From: Actinomyces marseillensis
Lineage (GTDB): Bacteria > Actinomycetota > Actinomycetes > Actinomycetales > Actinomycetaceae
Assembly (NCBI RefSeq): GCF_900155605.1
Contig: NZ_LT707420.1
Span: 480,636 to 522,021 of the forward strand
DNA length: 41,386 bases
Direction: 5' to 3'
The translations under genes and the position numbers were made by a program. Every line of letters begins with the position of its first letter. Positions within the stretch are counted from its first letter, which is position 1. The notes beneath the pieces were generated by a model, which made no database searches, was not told the DNA's origin, and saw only the letters and a program-made list of their open reading frames with translations. Below, piece after piece: positions 8,858 to 16,229 of this stretch.

Positions 8858-8921
8858 AGCGTAACGGTTTGGATGAATGGGTGCCCGGTGGCGAAGGGGG
8901 AATTCGTGTGTGAGCTACCCT
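8858..8921. promoter_or_regulatory. Divergent pair of leaderless-type -10 elements
   Basis: In the 76-bp gap between rarD and the GNAT gene, each start codon is preceded by a TAnnnT hexamer at exactly 6 nt: TACGCT (8858-8863, minus) for ATG 8851 and TACCCT (8916-8921, plus) for ATG 8928. Neither start has a ribosome binding site. This is the layout of leaderless actinobacterial transcripts; transcription starts at the ATG are an inference. Confidence 0.5.
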
Positions 8922-8927
8922 GATGGC

Positions 8928-9422
8928 ATGTTCATACGCCCCGCCACTACTAATGATGTGGATTTTATCGAGTCTGCTTTTGACCACGCCCGCGAATTCA
9001 TGCGGGCGAACGGTAATCCGACGCAGTGGCCCAGCGATTACCCCAACCGCAGTGATGCACTCAGTGATATTGAAAAAGGCGAGTGCTTCCTTGTTTGTGA
9101 TGAACAGGGGCCTTTGGCGGTGTTTAGTTTCGCTCGCGGGCCGGAAGAGGAGTATTCCCAGATTGATGGTGCGTGGCACTTCGATGATGAGTATGGCGTG
9201 ATCCATCGCCTTGCCAGCGTCCGAGGCCGTGGGGTCACTCGCGTGGTCATGGACTTTTGCGCGGGACAAGTCCCGTATTTGCGCTGCGATACGCATCTTG
9301 ACAATGCGCCGATGCGCCGAGCGCTGGAGGCTTATGGCTTTGAGCCGTGCGGGATGATTTCGGTACGAGGCCAGTGCCCGCGAATTGCCTACGATGGGTT
9401 GTTTTCTCAACTATCGAAATAG
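8928..9422 (+). CDS. GNAT family N-acetyltransferase
   Basis: A 164-residue protein starting MFIRPATTNDVDFIESAF, a typical GNAT opening. It has a central strand pattern GPLAVFSFARG, the acetyl-CoA binding region around VRGRGVTRVVMDFC, and the closing pattern THLDNAPMRRALEAYGFEPCG seen in small-molecule acetyltransferases. The ATG at 8928 is preferred over the in-frame opening at 8877, because family similarity begins there and a TACCCT -10-like element lies 6 nt upstream. The substrate is unknown. The 3' neighbour is about 160 bp of non-coding sequence holding a possible decayed fragment. Confidence 0.85.
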   Translation: MFIRPATTNDVDFIESAFDHAREFMRANGNPTQWPSDYPNRSDALSDIEKGECFLVCDEQGPLAVFSFARGPEEEYSQIDGAWHFDDEYGVIHRLASVRGRGVTRVVMDFCAGQVPYLRCDTHLDNAPMRRALEAYGFEPCGMISVRGQCPRIAYDGLFSQLSK

Positions 9423-9521
9423 TGACGAGTAATTACTTGCTGAATCAGCTTTCTTCGTTAGGCTGAGGTTGCCCTCAACGACGGCGAGGAGGTGTGGTGG
9501 TGTCTGACCCGACGGTGTTGA

Positions 9522-9683
9522 TTCCCAACGACCACCGCGACCTACCAGACCCTCTCGCATAGCTGCGGCCTCGGCCTCGGCTATTCCCTCATGCCGACGT
9601 GGATGGTGGGGATGAAGACCGGCATGGTCAAAGACGAAAGGAGCTCCTCAAGGGCTCCACACAATACGCCTAAATCCTTGTAG
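9522..9683 (+). pseudogene. Possible decayed transporter fragment
   Basis: An open stretch with no start codon or ribosome binding site reads TYQTLSHSCGLGLGYSLMPT and then WMVGMKTGM, which resembles a late helix of a drug-efflux (MFS-type) transporter. It runs straight into the 3' end of the convergent GNAT gene at 9581. Two in-frame stops flank it. Resemblance is by eye only; it may be chance. Confidence 0.25.
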
Positions 9684-10201
9684 CGCTGCGCTGTTGCACC
9701 TTCGTCGGGAAGCAGCGCGGGTAGGTAGAGCAAGATCTCGTAGTTCTCGTCCTCATAATTCGTAAACAACCCAGTCTCATCGAAGCCATTGCGCTGATAG
9801 AAAGCCAGTCGCCTCTCGCGCTGGTGAAAATTCTCGGCATCGCGAAGCATCGGTTCAATTTCCAGCGCAATCGCGTGTTCGGGGTAGTGCTCCTTGAGTT
9901 GGGACAGGATGCGCGAACCATACCCCTTGGAACGTGCGGAACGGTCCGTTGCCAGGAAGATGACAAAGAGTAGATCTTCAGAGTGAATCGTGAGGGTAAT
10001 CCCGCAAAAACTCGATTTTTGAGCGGGATCAAAGTAAGCCAGAAAATCAATGGAACGACGCAGTGCGAAGGTGTTGAGTACCCATTCAGGCACGAGTTCA
10101 GAAGAGGGGAAAGCCTCGGTGAGTAGCGCGCGAACTTGAGGATAGAAGTGTGAAAAACGGCGGACGGGGAGAGTAATTAAATGGGAATCGCAAGAACTCA
10201 C
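9581..10201 (-). CDS. GNAT family N-acetyltransferase
   Basis: A 206-residue acetyltransferase-like protein. The core FVIFLATDRSARSKGYGSRILSQL contains the R-x-x-G-x-G/S acetyl-CoA pyrophosphate loop (here S-K-G-Y-G-S). It is followed by LEIEPMLRDAENFHQRERRL and AFYQRNGF, the usual C-terminal GNAT strand-helix. The C-terminus runs into the possible transporter fragment and may have been extended by it. The only in-frame start is GTG 10201, overlapped by a Shine-Dalgarno-like AAGGGGTGAG, so the exact start is uncertain. The substrate is unknown. Confidence 0.8.
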   Translation of the reverse strand: MSSCDSHLITLPVRRFSHFYPQVRALLTEAFPSSELVPEWVLNTFALRRSIDFLAYFDPAQKSSFCGITLTIHSEDLLFVIFLATDRSARSKGYGSRILSQLKEHYPEHAIALEIEPMLRDAENFHQRERRLAFYQRNGFDETGLFTNYEDENYEILLYLPALLPDEGATAQRYKDLGVLCGALEELLSSLTMPVFIPTIHVGMRE

Positions 10202-10234
10202 CCCTTAATAGTAGAAGAAGCCTCATAAAGATCT

Positions 10235-10250
10235 CATGACAAGTGTCATG
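10235..10250. promoter_or_regulatory. 16-bp palindrome upstream of the ABC/two-component operon
   Basis: CATGACA-AG-TGTCATG is a perfect 7-bp inverted repeat, placed 58 bp before ATG 10308 in the gap between the GNAT gene and the ABC exporter. Its symmetry and position fit an operator for the NarL-type regulator encoded downstream at 13453. The assignment to that regulator is an inference. Confidence 0.45.
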
Positions 10251-10307
10251 TGAAACTTCGTTCAAACGCCACTGTTGCCCTTTGCGCCTCGATGGTTGAC
10301 TAGAGGC

Positions 10308-11297
10308 ATGAACACAAACACGGATCACTCAACCACACCGGCGATCTTCGCCGAAGGCCTCGTCAAAACCTACGGGCAGGTTCAGGCCCTCAAAGGAATC
10401 AACATGCGCGTCGATTCCGGCGAAATCGTCGCATTCTTGGGCCGCAATGGCGCAGGAAAGAGCACGACGATCGACATTATCTTGGGCCTGCAAGAGGCCA
10501 ATGGCGGCACGGTCGAAGTTTTCGGCATGAGCGCCAAGGAAGCGATTCGTCGCCGCCTTGTGGGAGTCGTGCTGCAAACCGGCGCACTGCCCAATGACTA
10601 CACCGTTGCCGAACTCCTCAAGCTCTTCGCCCGCGTCTACAAGCGCGAAGAATCCATCGACCCCATCGTTGACGAGACCTACCTCCGACACCTCCTCGCG
10701 CGCAAGATTCGCAAGCTCTCCGGCGGCGAGCAGCAGCGCGTCCGCCTCGCACTTGCCCTCCTGCCCGACCCTGAACTCATCATCCTCGACGAGCCGACCG
10801 CCGGTATGGACGCCACCATGCGCAAGGAGTTCTGGGAGCTCATGAGCGCCCAGGCCTCGAAAGGCAAGACGATCCTCTTCGCCACCCACTACCTGGCCGA
10901 GGCGCAGGACTACGCCGAGCGCACCATCATCGTCAACGCCGGCGAGATCACCGCCGACGCCCCGACCGAGGAAATCCGCCGCGCCCACTCGACAACGCGC
11001 CTTGCCTTCTCTGTTCCCCGTGCGCGCCTGGGCGAGGTCCGCGCCTCCTTGGCTGCTCGCGCCGAAGAATTGGGAACGACGTGGGAGCTGAGCGAAATTG
11101 CCGAGGCCAAGGTCCGCCAGTCCGATACCGAAAGTTCCGCGAGGGAGGGCGGCACCGATGAGCAGTGGCTGCGCGTAGAGTTCCGCACGACCTTCTCCGA
11201 TGAGGCAGCGCGCTTTGTCATTGGCCTTGAGAATGCACGCGAGTTTGAGGTTGTCTTCTCCAGCCTCGAGGACGTTTTCTCGGAGCTCACCCAGTAA
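10308..11297 (+). CDS. ABC transporter ATP-binding protein (ABC-2 type exporter)
   Basis: The ATPase of a small ABC-2 exporter. It shows Walker A GRNGAGKST, Q-loop region VVLQTGALP, signature LSGGEQQR, Walker B LIILDEPTAGMD and H-loop FATHYLAEAQ. After the nucleotide-binding domain (residues 15-235) there is an extra C-terminal domain of about 95 residues, common in drug- and lantibiotic-exporting ATPases. ATG 10308 is chosen because homology starts with IFAEGLVKTYGQVQALKGI; a longer opening from 10275 lacks support. It is followed by its permease and a sensor kinase/regulator pair, as in antibiotic-sensing export modules. Confidence 0.94.
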   Translation: MNTNTDHSTTPAIFAEGLVKTYGQVQALKGINMRVDSGEIVAFLGRNGAGKSTTIDIILGLQEANGGTVEVFGMSAKEAIRRRLVGVVLQTGALPNDYTVAELLKLFARVYKREESIDPIVDETYLRHLLARKIRKLSGGEQQRVRLALALLPDPELIILDEPTAGMDATMRKEFWELMSAQASKGKTILFATHYLAEAQDYAERTIIVNAGEITADAPTEEIRRAHSTTRLAFSVPRARLGEVRASLAARAEELGTTWELSEIAEAKVRQSDTESSAREGGTDEQWLRVEFRTTFSDEAARFVIGLENAREFEVVFSSLEDVFSELTQ

Positions 11298-11392
11298 AGA
11301 AGCGGGCAGTACGTCGGTGCCCGACTAGCCGCGGTATCCGACGAGCCTCGCGCACATTTCCCCACAGCTTTTTACGTATATAAGGATTCAAA

Positions 11393-12193
11393 ATGACAAC
11401 GCACACTCACGCAGAAACCAACCCCTGGAGCAAACGCACCGCAGTTAGCTCATGGGAAGGAATCGGGATGCTCACCTGGAAGGCTTTCCTCAAACTGGTG
11501 GCAAACCCGGCCATGTTTGGTTTCGCACTGATTCTGCCGATCTTCCTCTACATGATGTTCGGTGCCGGACAGGAATACTCGAAGGAGTGGGCGGTCAACG
11601 CCAATGTCGGTGCAACTGTCCTAGTCTCCATGACCCTCTACGGCGTGATGATCGCCGGGGCATCAGCTGCAACGGTCGTCGCCCTGGAGCGCACGTCCGG
11701 AACATCTCGCCTCTTCGCGCTTACTCCCGTGAGCTCCGGAGCCTTCATCTTCTCCCGCCTGGTCGCAGCAATCTCCATGAGCGCCGTCGTCATTGCTATC
11801 ACCTACGGCGTGGGTTATGCGACTGGAGCGCGCATGACTCCCGCAGCCTGGATCCAAAGCGCCCTGATTGTCCTGGCTGCGGCCATGATGTCAGCAACGC
11901 TGGGTCTGGCACTGGGATTCCTCCTGCGTTCGGATACCTCCTTCGCAGTGATCAACGGCGTCGTTGTCCTGGGCGCATTCCTTGCCGGAATGTTCATCCC
12001 GATTGATTCCATGGGAAGCTTCTTCAAGAGCATCGCGCCGGGAAGCCCCTTCTACGGAATCTTCTACCTCTCGCAACTACCCCTGTACGGTTTCGATTCC
12101 TTCAAGTGGACCTGGGTAATTTCTGCAGCGGCCTGGTTCATTCCCTTTGTCGTGCTTGCAGTTTGGGCGCAGCACAGGGACACTGATCGCTGA
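11393..12193 (+). CDS. ABC-2 type transporter permease
   Basis: A 266-residue integral membrane partner of the preceding ATPase. Six helices are visible, starting at GFALILPIFLYMMFG and ending with AAWFIPFVVLAVWA. A central segment, GVMIAGASAATVVALERTSGT, is the ABC-2 permease core. AAGG lies 7 nt before the ATG. The 95-bp gap to the ATPase gene holds no other gene. Relatives export antimicrobial peptides, lipids or drugs; the substrate here is unknown. Confidence 0.92.
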   Translation: MTTHTHAETNPWSKRTAVSSWEGIGMLTWKAFLKLVANPAMFGFALILPIFLYMMFGAGQEYSKEWAVNANVGATVLVSMTLYGVMIAGASAATVVALERTSGTSRLFALTPVSSGAFIFSRLVAAISMSAVVIAITYGVGYATGARMTPAAWIQSALIVLAAAMMSATLGLALGFLLRSDTSFAVINGVVVLGAFLAGMFIPIDSMGSFFKSIAPGSPFYGIFYLSQLPLYGFDSFKWTWVISAAAWFIPFVVLAVWAQHRDTDR

Positions 12194-12247
12194 CAGACTC
12201 ACGTGCCACAGGAAGAATTCCAGGAAATAGCCGGGAGAGGGAAGAGC

Positions 12248-13402
12248 ATGGATACCACCACAGCCAAAGCATCGTGGACACGGCGCCACCCGCGCTTGTC
12301 CGCAGTGTTGTGGGCACTTCCCTACCTGGCTTTCCTGGCATTCCCCCTGGTCATGGTCCCGAGTGTCGAATCTTTCGGCATGACGGTAGTGATCCTGGCC
12401 CTCACTCTTGCAGTCGCAGTCGCCGATATCGCGATCTACGTCGTGAACCCAACCCCCGAATGGGGAGCACACATCAAGAAGCAGATGTGGATCTCGCACG
12501 GGATCTTGCTGGTTTTGGTGGTTGCGCTGGGGCTAGTTCTGGTCGCAGCCGGCGCATCGCGAGTGACCTCGGCACTTTTCATCACCTACTCAATTGCGGG
12601 CTGGAACCTTCAAGCACCTCGGAATTACGTGGTCCCCGGCCTGGTGGCGCTCGTCGGCTGGGAAGTGATCGCCATCTTGCTGCCCATTGGCAGCATTGAC
12701 GCACTGGCCTTGAGCTACGCGATCATCGCCCTGCTCATGGTTTTGGGCTTAACCCTGGCCGTGCGTCGCAGTTTCGACAACCGCCACTCAGAGGAACAAC
12801 GCCAACGTCAAGCAATCAGTCTGGTCCGCGAACGCGAACGCCTGCGTTTCGCCGGAGATCTACACGATATCCTCGGCCACTCGCTGACCGTCATCACCAT
12901 GAAGAACGAACTCACCCAGCGCCTGCTTTCCGTTGGAAAGATTGACGAGGCCGGTGAACAGATTGCGCAGACCCTGGAGTTATCCCGCCAAGCGAAAGAA
13001 GACTTGCGGGGGATCATTGCGGCCTCGCGCAGTTTGTCCCCGGAAGAAGAAGTGAATTTGGCACGCGAACTGTGCGAGCAAGCGGGGATTGAATTCACCG
13101 CCGATATCCGAGGCGACATTCCACCCGGCCCTCGCGCCTCCCTTGCTGCTCACATCATCCGTGAGGGAACTGCCAACGCTATTACCCACGCCCACCCCGA
13201 GAGCATCCGCGTGCGCCTGACTCCCACTGAGGTCCTCGTACGAAACGACGGATACTCGCAGAAGTACTCCTTGGCCTCGCGAGGTGGGGGAACGGGACTT
13301 GAGGGACTACGTGAGCGCGCGGCCTCGGAAGGGGATGTGACCTGGGGGAGTGAAGGGAGCACCTGGGAGCTGCGCTTGGCTTTTAAGGGCGAGGCGCTCT
13401 GA
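12248..13402 (+). CDS. NarL-type (DesK-like) sensor histidine kinase
   Basis: A membrane sensor kinase of 384 residues. Residues 10-170 contain about five or six transmembrane helices. The dimerisation/phosphoacceptor segment is RERLRFAGDLHDILGHSLTV, with the phosphorylated His206. The ATPase domain shows IIREGTANAITHAHP (N-box) and RGGGTGLEGLRERA (G-box). The start ATG 12248 has GGGAGAGGGAAG just upstream. It sits between the ABC permease and a response regulator, so it most likely senses the exported compound or envelope stress and controls the exporter. Confidence 0.93.
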   Translation: MDTTTAKASWTRRHPRLSAVLWALPYLAFLAFPLVMVPSVESFGMTVVILALTLAVAVADIAIYVVNPTPEWGAHIKKQMWISHGILLVLVVALGLVLVAAGASRVTSALFITYSIAGWNLQAPRNYVVPGLVALVGWEVIAILLPIGSIDALALSYAIIALLMVLGLTLAVRRSFDNRHSEEQRQRQAISLVRERERLRFAGDLHDILGHSLTVITMKNELTQRLLSVGKIDEAGEQIAQTLELSRQAKEDLRGIIAASRSLSPEEEVNLARELCEQAGIEFTADIRGDIPPGPRASLAAHIIREGTANAITHAHPESIRVRLTPTEVLVRNDGYSQKYSLASRGGGTGLEGLRERAASEGDVTWGSEGSTWELRLAFKGEAL

Positions 13403-13452
13403 GCTGCGTGTACGATTGACGAGTCAAGTACTCGCGCTTCGAAGGACGCCGC

Positions 13453-14082
13453 ATGATTCACGTGATTGTGGTCGACGACCAGGCCCTGATCCGTGGTGCC
13501 TTGAGTGCGCTCATTGACCTCGAGGACGACATGGAAGTTGTCGCTCAGGTGGGTAATGGGCACGAGGCCTTGGCTGCAATCGAGGCCCACACGAGCGCAC
13601 ATCCGGGCAGCGAGGTCCCGCTGGTCGTGATCATGGACGTGGAAATGCCCGTCATGGATGGGATCAGTACTGCCACTGCACTGAAAGAACGAGGATCGGC
13701 CGCGCGCGTACTCATGGTGACAACCTTCGGGCGCCCCGGCTACGTCCAGCGCGCACTCGATGCAGGAGCATTGGGTTTCGTTGTCAAGGACGCTCCCGCT
13801 GCTCAACTGCTCGATGCAATTCGTCGAACCTCACAGGGACTTCGCGTCGTCGACCCCGCACTCGCGGTCGATGCGCTCACGAAAGGCCAAAGCCCGCTCA
13901 GCGCCCGCGAAGTTGAGGTACTGCGCGCTTTCGAAAGTGGCGGGACCGTGGAGGACGTGGCCTCGGAGCTCATGCTGTCGGCGGGGACGGTACGCAACTA
14001 CGTGAGCTCGGCGATGGATAAGACCCACGCGCACACGCGCGCCGAAGCGCTCAAGGTCGCGACTGAGAATGGGTGGTTGTAA
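13453..14082 (+). CDS. LuxR/NarL family response regulator
   Basis: A 209-residue DNA-binding regulator and partner of the upstream kinase. The receiver domain has the acidic pair in VVDDQ, phospho-acceptor Asp62 in VVIMDVEMPVMDG, the conserved Thr in VTTF and Lys in VVKD. The C-terminal helix-turn-helix runs LSAREVEVLRAF to LMLSAGTVRNYVSSAMDKTHAHTR. Its ATG has GAAGGA 7 nt upstream. A likely target is the palindrome at 10235 in front of the operon. Confidence 0.94.
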   Translation: MIHVIVVDDQALIRGALSALIDLEDDMEVVAQVGNGHEALAAIEAHTSAHPGSEVPLVVIMDVEMPVMDGISTATALKERGSAARVLMVTTFGRPGYVQRALDAGALGFVVKDAPAAQLLDAIRRTSQGLRVVDPALAVDALTKGQSPLSAREVEVLRAFESGGTVEDVASELMLSAGTVRNYVSSAMDKTHAHTRAEALKVATENGWL

Positions 14083-14093
14083 ACTGAGATTCC

Positions 14094-15800
14094 ATGGTAA
14101 ACAGCTATGGACGTCGACAAGACGCACAGGAAAACATCACTCGCCACATCTTTGTCACCGGAGGTGTGGTTTCTTCTTTAGGTAAGGGTTTGACGGCCTC
14201 GTCGCTGGGGCGCCTGCTGCGTTCACGCGGTCTGAGCGTTGCCATGCAGAAGCTCGATCCCTACATCAATGTCGATCCGGGAACCATGAATCCCTTCCAA
14301 CACGGTGAGGTTTTCGTCACGGAAGATGGCGCGGAAACCGACCTTGATATCGGCCACTACGAGCGCTTCTTGGACGTGAACCTCTCCGGCGCGGCGAATG
14401 CGACCACCGGTCAGGTGTACTCCACTGTTATCGCAAAGGAACGCCGCGGCGAATACTTGGGTGACACCGTCCAGGTCATTCCCCACATCACGGATGAGAT
14501 CAAGCGCGTCATGCGCGCGCAGGCCATCCCCGATGCCGAGGGGAACGCTCCCGATGTCATCATCACGGAAATTGGCGGAACCGTGGGCGATATCGAGTCC
14601 CAGCCCTTCTTGGAGGCCGCGCGTCAGGTGCGCGCCGACCTGGGTCGTGACAATGTCGCATTCGTTCACGTCGCGCTGATTCCCTTCCTGCCTGCGGCTG
14701 GTGAACTCAAGACCAAGCCGACCCAGCACTCGGTTGCGACCCTGCGTTCGATCGGTATCCAGCCCGATGCCCTAGTGTTGCGTACGGACCGCCCGCTGCC
14801 CGAGGGAATCAAGGGCAAGGTTGCGCTCATGTGCGATGTTGACCGCGATGCTGTCATCGAATGCAAGGATGCGGCCTCTATTTATGAGGTCCCCCCGACA
14901 CTGCACCGCGAGGGCTTGGATGCATTCCTGGTCCAGCGACTGGGCTTGGCGTTCCGCGATGTGGACTGGAGTGAGTGGAACGAGCTCCTTGAGCGCGTCG
15001 AGTCCCCGAAGTACCGCGTCGAGGTCGCCTTGGTTGGAAAGTACATCAACCTGCACGACGCTTACCTTTCGGTTTCCGAGGCTGTTAAGCACGGTGGTTT
15101 TGCGAATAATGCGCGCGTAGACCTGCGTTGGGTTGCCTCTGACACCTGCGAGACTCCCGAGGGAGCGCAGAAGGCACTCGAAGGCGTGGACGCGATCATC
15201 GTCCCCGGTGGTTTCGGCATCCGAGGCATTGAAGGCAAGCTGGGTGCGCTGCGGTGGGCGCGCGAGCATAAGATCCCGACCCTTGGCCTGTGCTTGGGCT
15301 TGCAGTGCATGGTGATCGAGGCCGCGCGTGATCTGTTGGGGTTGACGGGGGCCTCGTCGACCGAGATGGATCCCGAGACGCCGGATCCGGTCGTTCACAC
15401 GATGGACTCCCAGGTCGACATTGTTGAGGGCGATGGTGATCTGGGTGGGACCATGCGACTGGGCGCCTACCCCGCGGTCCTTCAAGAGGGTTCTGTTGTC
15501 GCCGAGGCCTATGGCAAGACCCAGGTTTCGGAGCGCCACCGTCACCGTTTCGAGGTCAACAACGACTACCGCGATCAGCTGGAATCGGTTGGCCTGCACA
15601 TCTCGGGTACTTCCCCCGATGGGAACCTGGTCGAGTTTGTCGAGCTGGATCGCTCCATGCACCCCTACTATGTAGCAACTCAGGCGCACCCCGAGTTCAA
15701 GTCGCGTCCGACGAAGGCTCATCCGCTATTCGCGGGCCTCGTTCGCGCGGCACTTGAGCGTCACGTCGAGAAGTACGCCGCGCGAGGCGGACGCAAGTAA
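14094..15800 (+). CDS. pyrG: CTP synthase
   Basis: Makes CTP from UTP, ATP and glutamine. The synthetase domain starts [18 protein letters not shown] (P-loop) and continues with [20 protein letters not shown]. The glutamine amidotransferase domain has nucleophile Cys400 in [11 protein letters not shown] and the His532/Glu534 pair in QAHPEF. The length of 568 residues is normal. There is no clear Shine-Dalgarno at ATG 14094; TAAACT lies 8 nt upstream, so transcription may start nearly at the ATG. It is 11 bp after the response regulator stop but functionally unrelated. Confidence 0.97.
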   Translation: MVNSYGRRQDAQENITRHIFVTGGVVSSLGKGLTASSLGRLLRSRGLSVAMQKLDPYINVDPGTMNPFQHGEVFVTEDGAETDLDIGHYERFLDVNLSGAANATTGQVYSTVIAKERRGEYLGDTVQVIPHITDEIKRVMRAQAIPDAEGNAPDVIITEIGGTVGDIESQPFLEAARQVRADLGRDNVAFVHVALIPFLPAAGELKTKPTQHSVATLRSIGIQPDALVLRTDRPLPEGIKGKVALMCDVDRDAVIECKDAASIYEVPPTLHREGLDAFLVQRLGLAFRDVDWSEWNELLERVESPKYRVEVALVGKYINLHDAYLSVSEAVKHGGFANNARVDLRWVASDTCETPEGAQKALEGVDAIIVPGGFGIRGIEGKLGALRWAREHKIPTLGLCLGLQCMVIEAARDLLGLTGASSTEMDPETPDPVVHTMDSQVDIVEGDGDLGGTMRLGAYPAVLQEGSVVAEAYGKTQVSERHRHRFEVNNDYRDQLESVGLHISGTSPDGNLVEFVELDRSMHPYYVATQAHPEFKSRPTKAHPLFAGLVRAALERHVEKYAARGGRK

Positions 15801-15817
15801 GGGGTGTAGGGTCTGAG

Positions 15818-15852
15818 GGCTTTGGCTCCGGCTTTGGCTCTGTCTTTGGCTC
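15818..15852 (+). repeat. Three tandem 12-bp units downstream of pyrG
   Basis: GGCTTTGGCTC occurs at 15818-15828 and 15830-15840, and with one change at 15842-15852, giving a 12-bp period. The following 45 bp remain pyrimidine-rich with related CTTTAGCTC and CCTGGTTT words that lead into the 70-bp palindrome. No coding role is evident. Confidence 0.6.
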
Positions 15853-15898
15853 CCTCACTCCTGGTTTCCTGCTCTACCTCCGTCTTTAGCTCCCTCTT

Positions 15899-15968
15899 TC
15901 CTGGTTTAGCTCACAGATTCCTGGCCTATGAACGCTCATACGTCAGGAATCAACGAGCTAAACCAGGA
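15899..15968. repeat. 70-bp palindromic element, copy A
   Basis: The outer arms TCCTGGTTTAGCTC and GAGCTAAACCAGGA (14 bp, perfect) enclose an inner stem GATTCCTG/CAGGAATC and a small TATGA/TCATA tip. Copy B at 30620-30689 has the same length, the same GGCCTATGA word at offset 24, and arms differing by one compensating base pair. It lies between pyrG and the tracrRNA gene and could act as a terminator-like or mobile palindromic repeat. Confidence 0.8.
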
Positions 15969-16015
15969 GATGGGGCGGGGGCAGAGCGGGGAATTGATGT
16001 TGTTTGAATAGTTGC

Positions 16016-16045
16016 TTGCGTGAAGTGATGACCAGGGCTTATAGT
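16016..16045 (+). promoter_or_regulatory. Candidate tracrRNA promoter
   Basis: TTGCGT (16016-16021) and TATAGT (16040-16045) are separated by 18 bp and resemble a sigma-70-type promoter. A start about 6-8 nt after TATAGT would place the tracrRNA 5' end at the antirepeat. Confidence 0.5.
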
Positions 16046-16050
16046 TGTGC

Positions 16051-16125
16051 CAACTGATTCTCAATAAGGTACCGACAGGTTAGCGGTACTGATTGCTCCA
16101 CCGGCCTTCGGGCCGGTATTTTTTT
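16051..16125 (+). ncRNA. tracrRNA
   Basis: The antirepeat 16052-16065 (AACTGATTCTCAAT) pairs with bases 1-14 of the CRISPR repeat without a gap, including two G-U pairs. It is followed by a stem GTACCG/CGGTAC (16069-16074 with 16084-16089, 9-nt loop). A terminator hairpin follows, ACCGGCC-TTCG-GGCCGGT (16100-16117), with seven T residues after it. The RNA would be about 75 nt, encoded just before and on the same strand as cas9. A further short block (GTTG at 16044-16047) could pair with CAAT in the repeat past an internal loop if transcription starts earlier, so the 5' end is uncertain. Confidence 0.88.
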
Positions 16126-16141
16126 ACCTCGATGCGCATGG

Positions 16142-16168
16142 TTGACACGGTTCACACAGCTTTAAAAT
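16142..16168 (+). promoter_or_regulatory. Candidate cas9 operon promoter
   Basis: A perfect TTGACA (16142-16147) is followed by TAAAAT (16163-16168) with a short 15-bp spacer, about 60 bp before the cas9 ATG and directly after the tracrRNA terminator. No Shine-Dalgarno precedes cas9. An alternative is a leaderless start, since CATGAT lies 6 nt before ATG 16230. Confidence 0.45.
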
Positions 16169-16229
16169 CGCTGAAAAATAGCTGCGGAAACTGTACAAAA
16201 ATGCTTGTTGTCTGTGGCATGATTTCCCC

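Noticed and set aside
14772-15722. Long antisense reading frame over pyrG
   Set aside because: Typical shadow frame in GC-rich DNA; pyrG on the other strand is intact and conserved. The same holds for other antisense openings, for example over the PBP, GH31 and GH66 genes.
15899-15968. Insertion-sequence terminal repeats
   Set aside because: The two palindrome copies are self-contained 70-bp elements with no flanking target duplication, and no transposase gene lies between or beside them.
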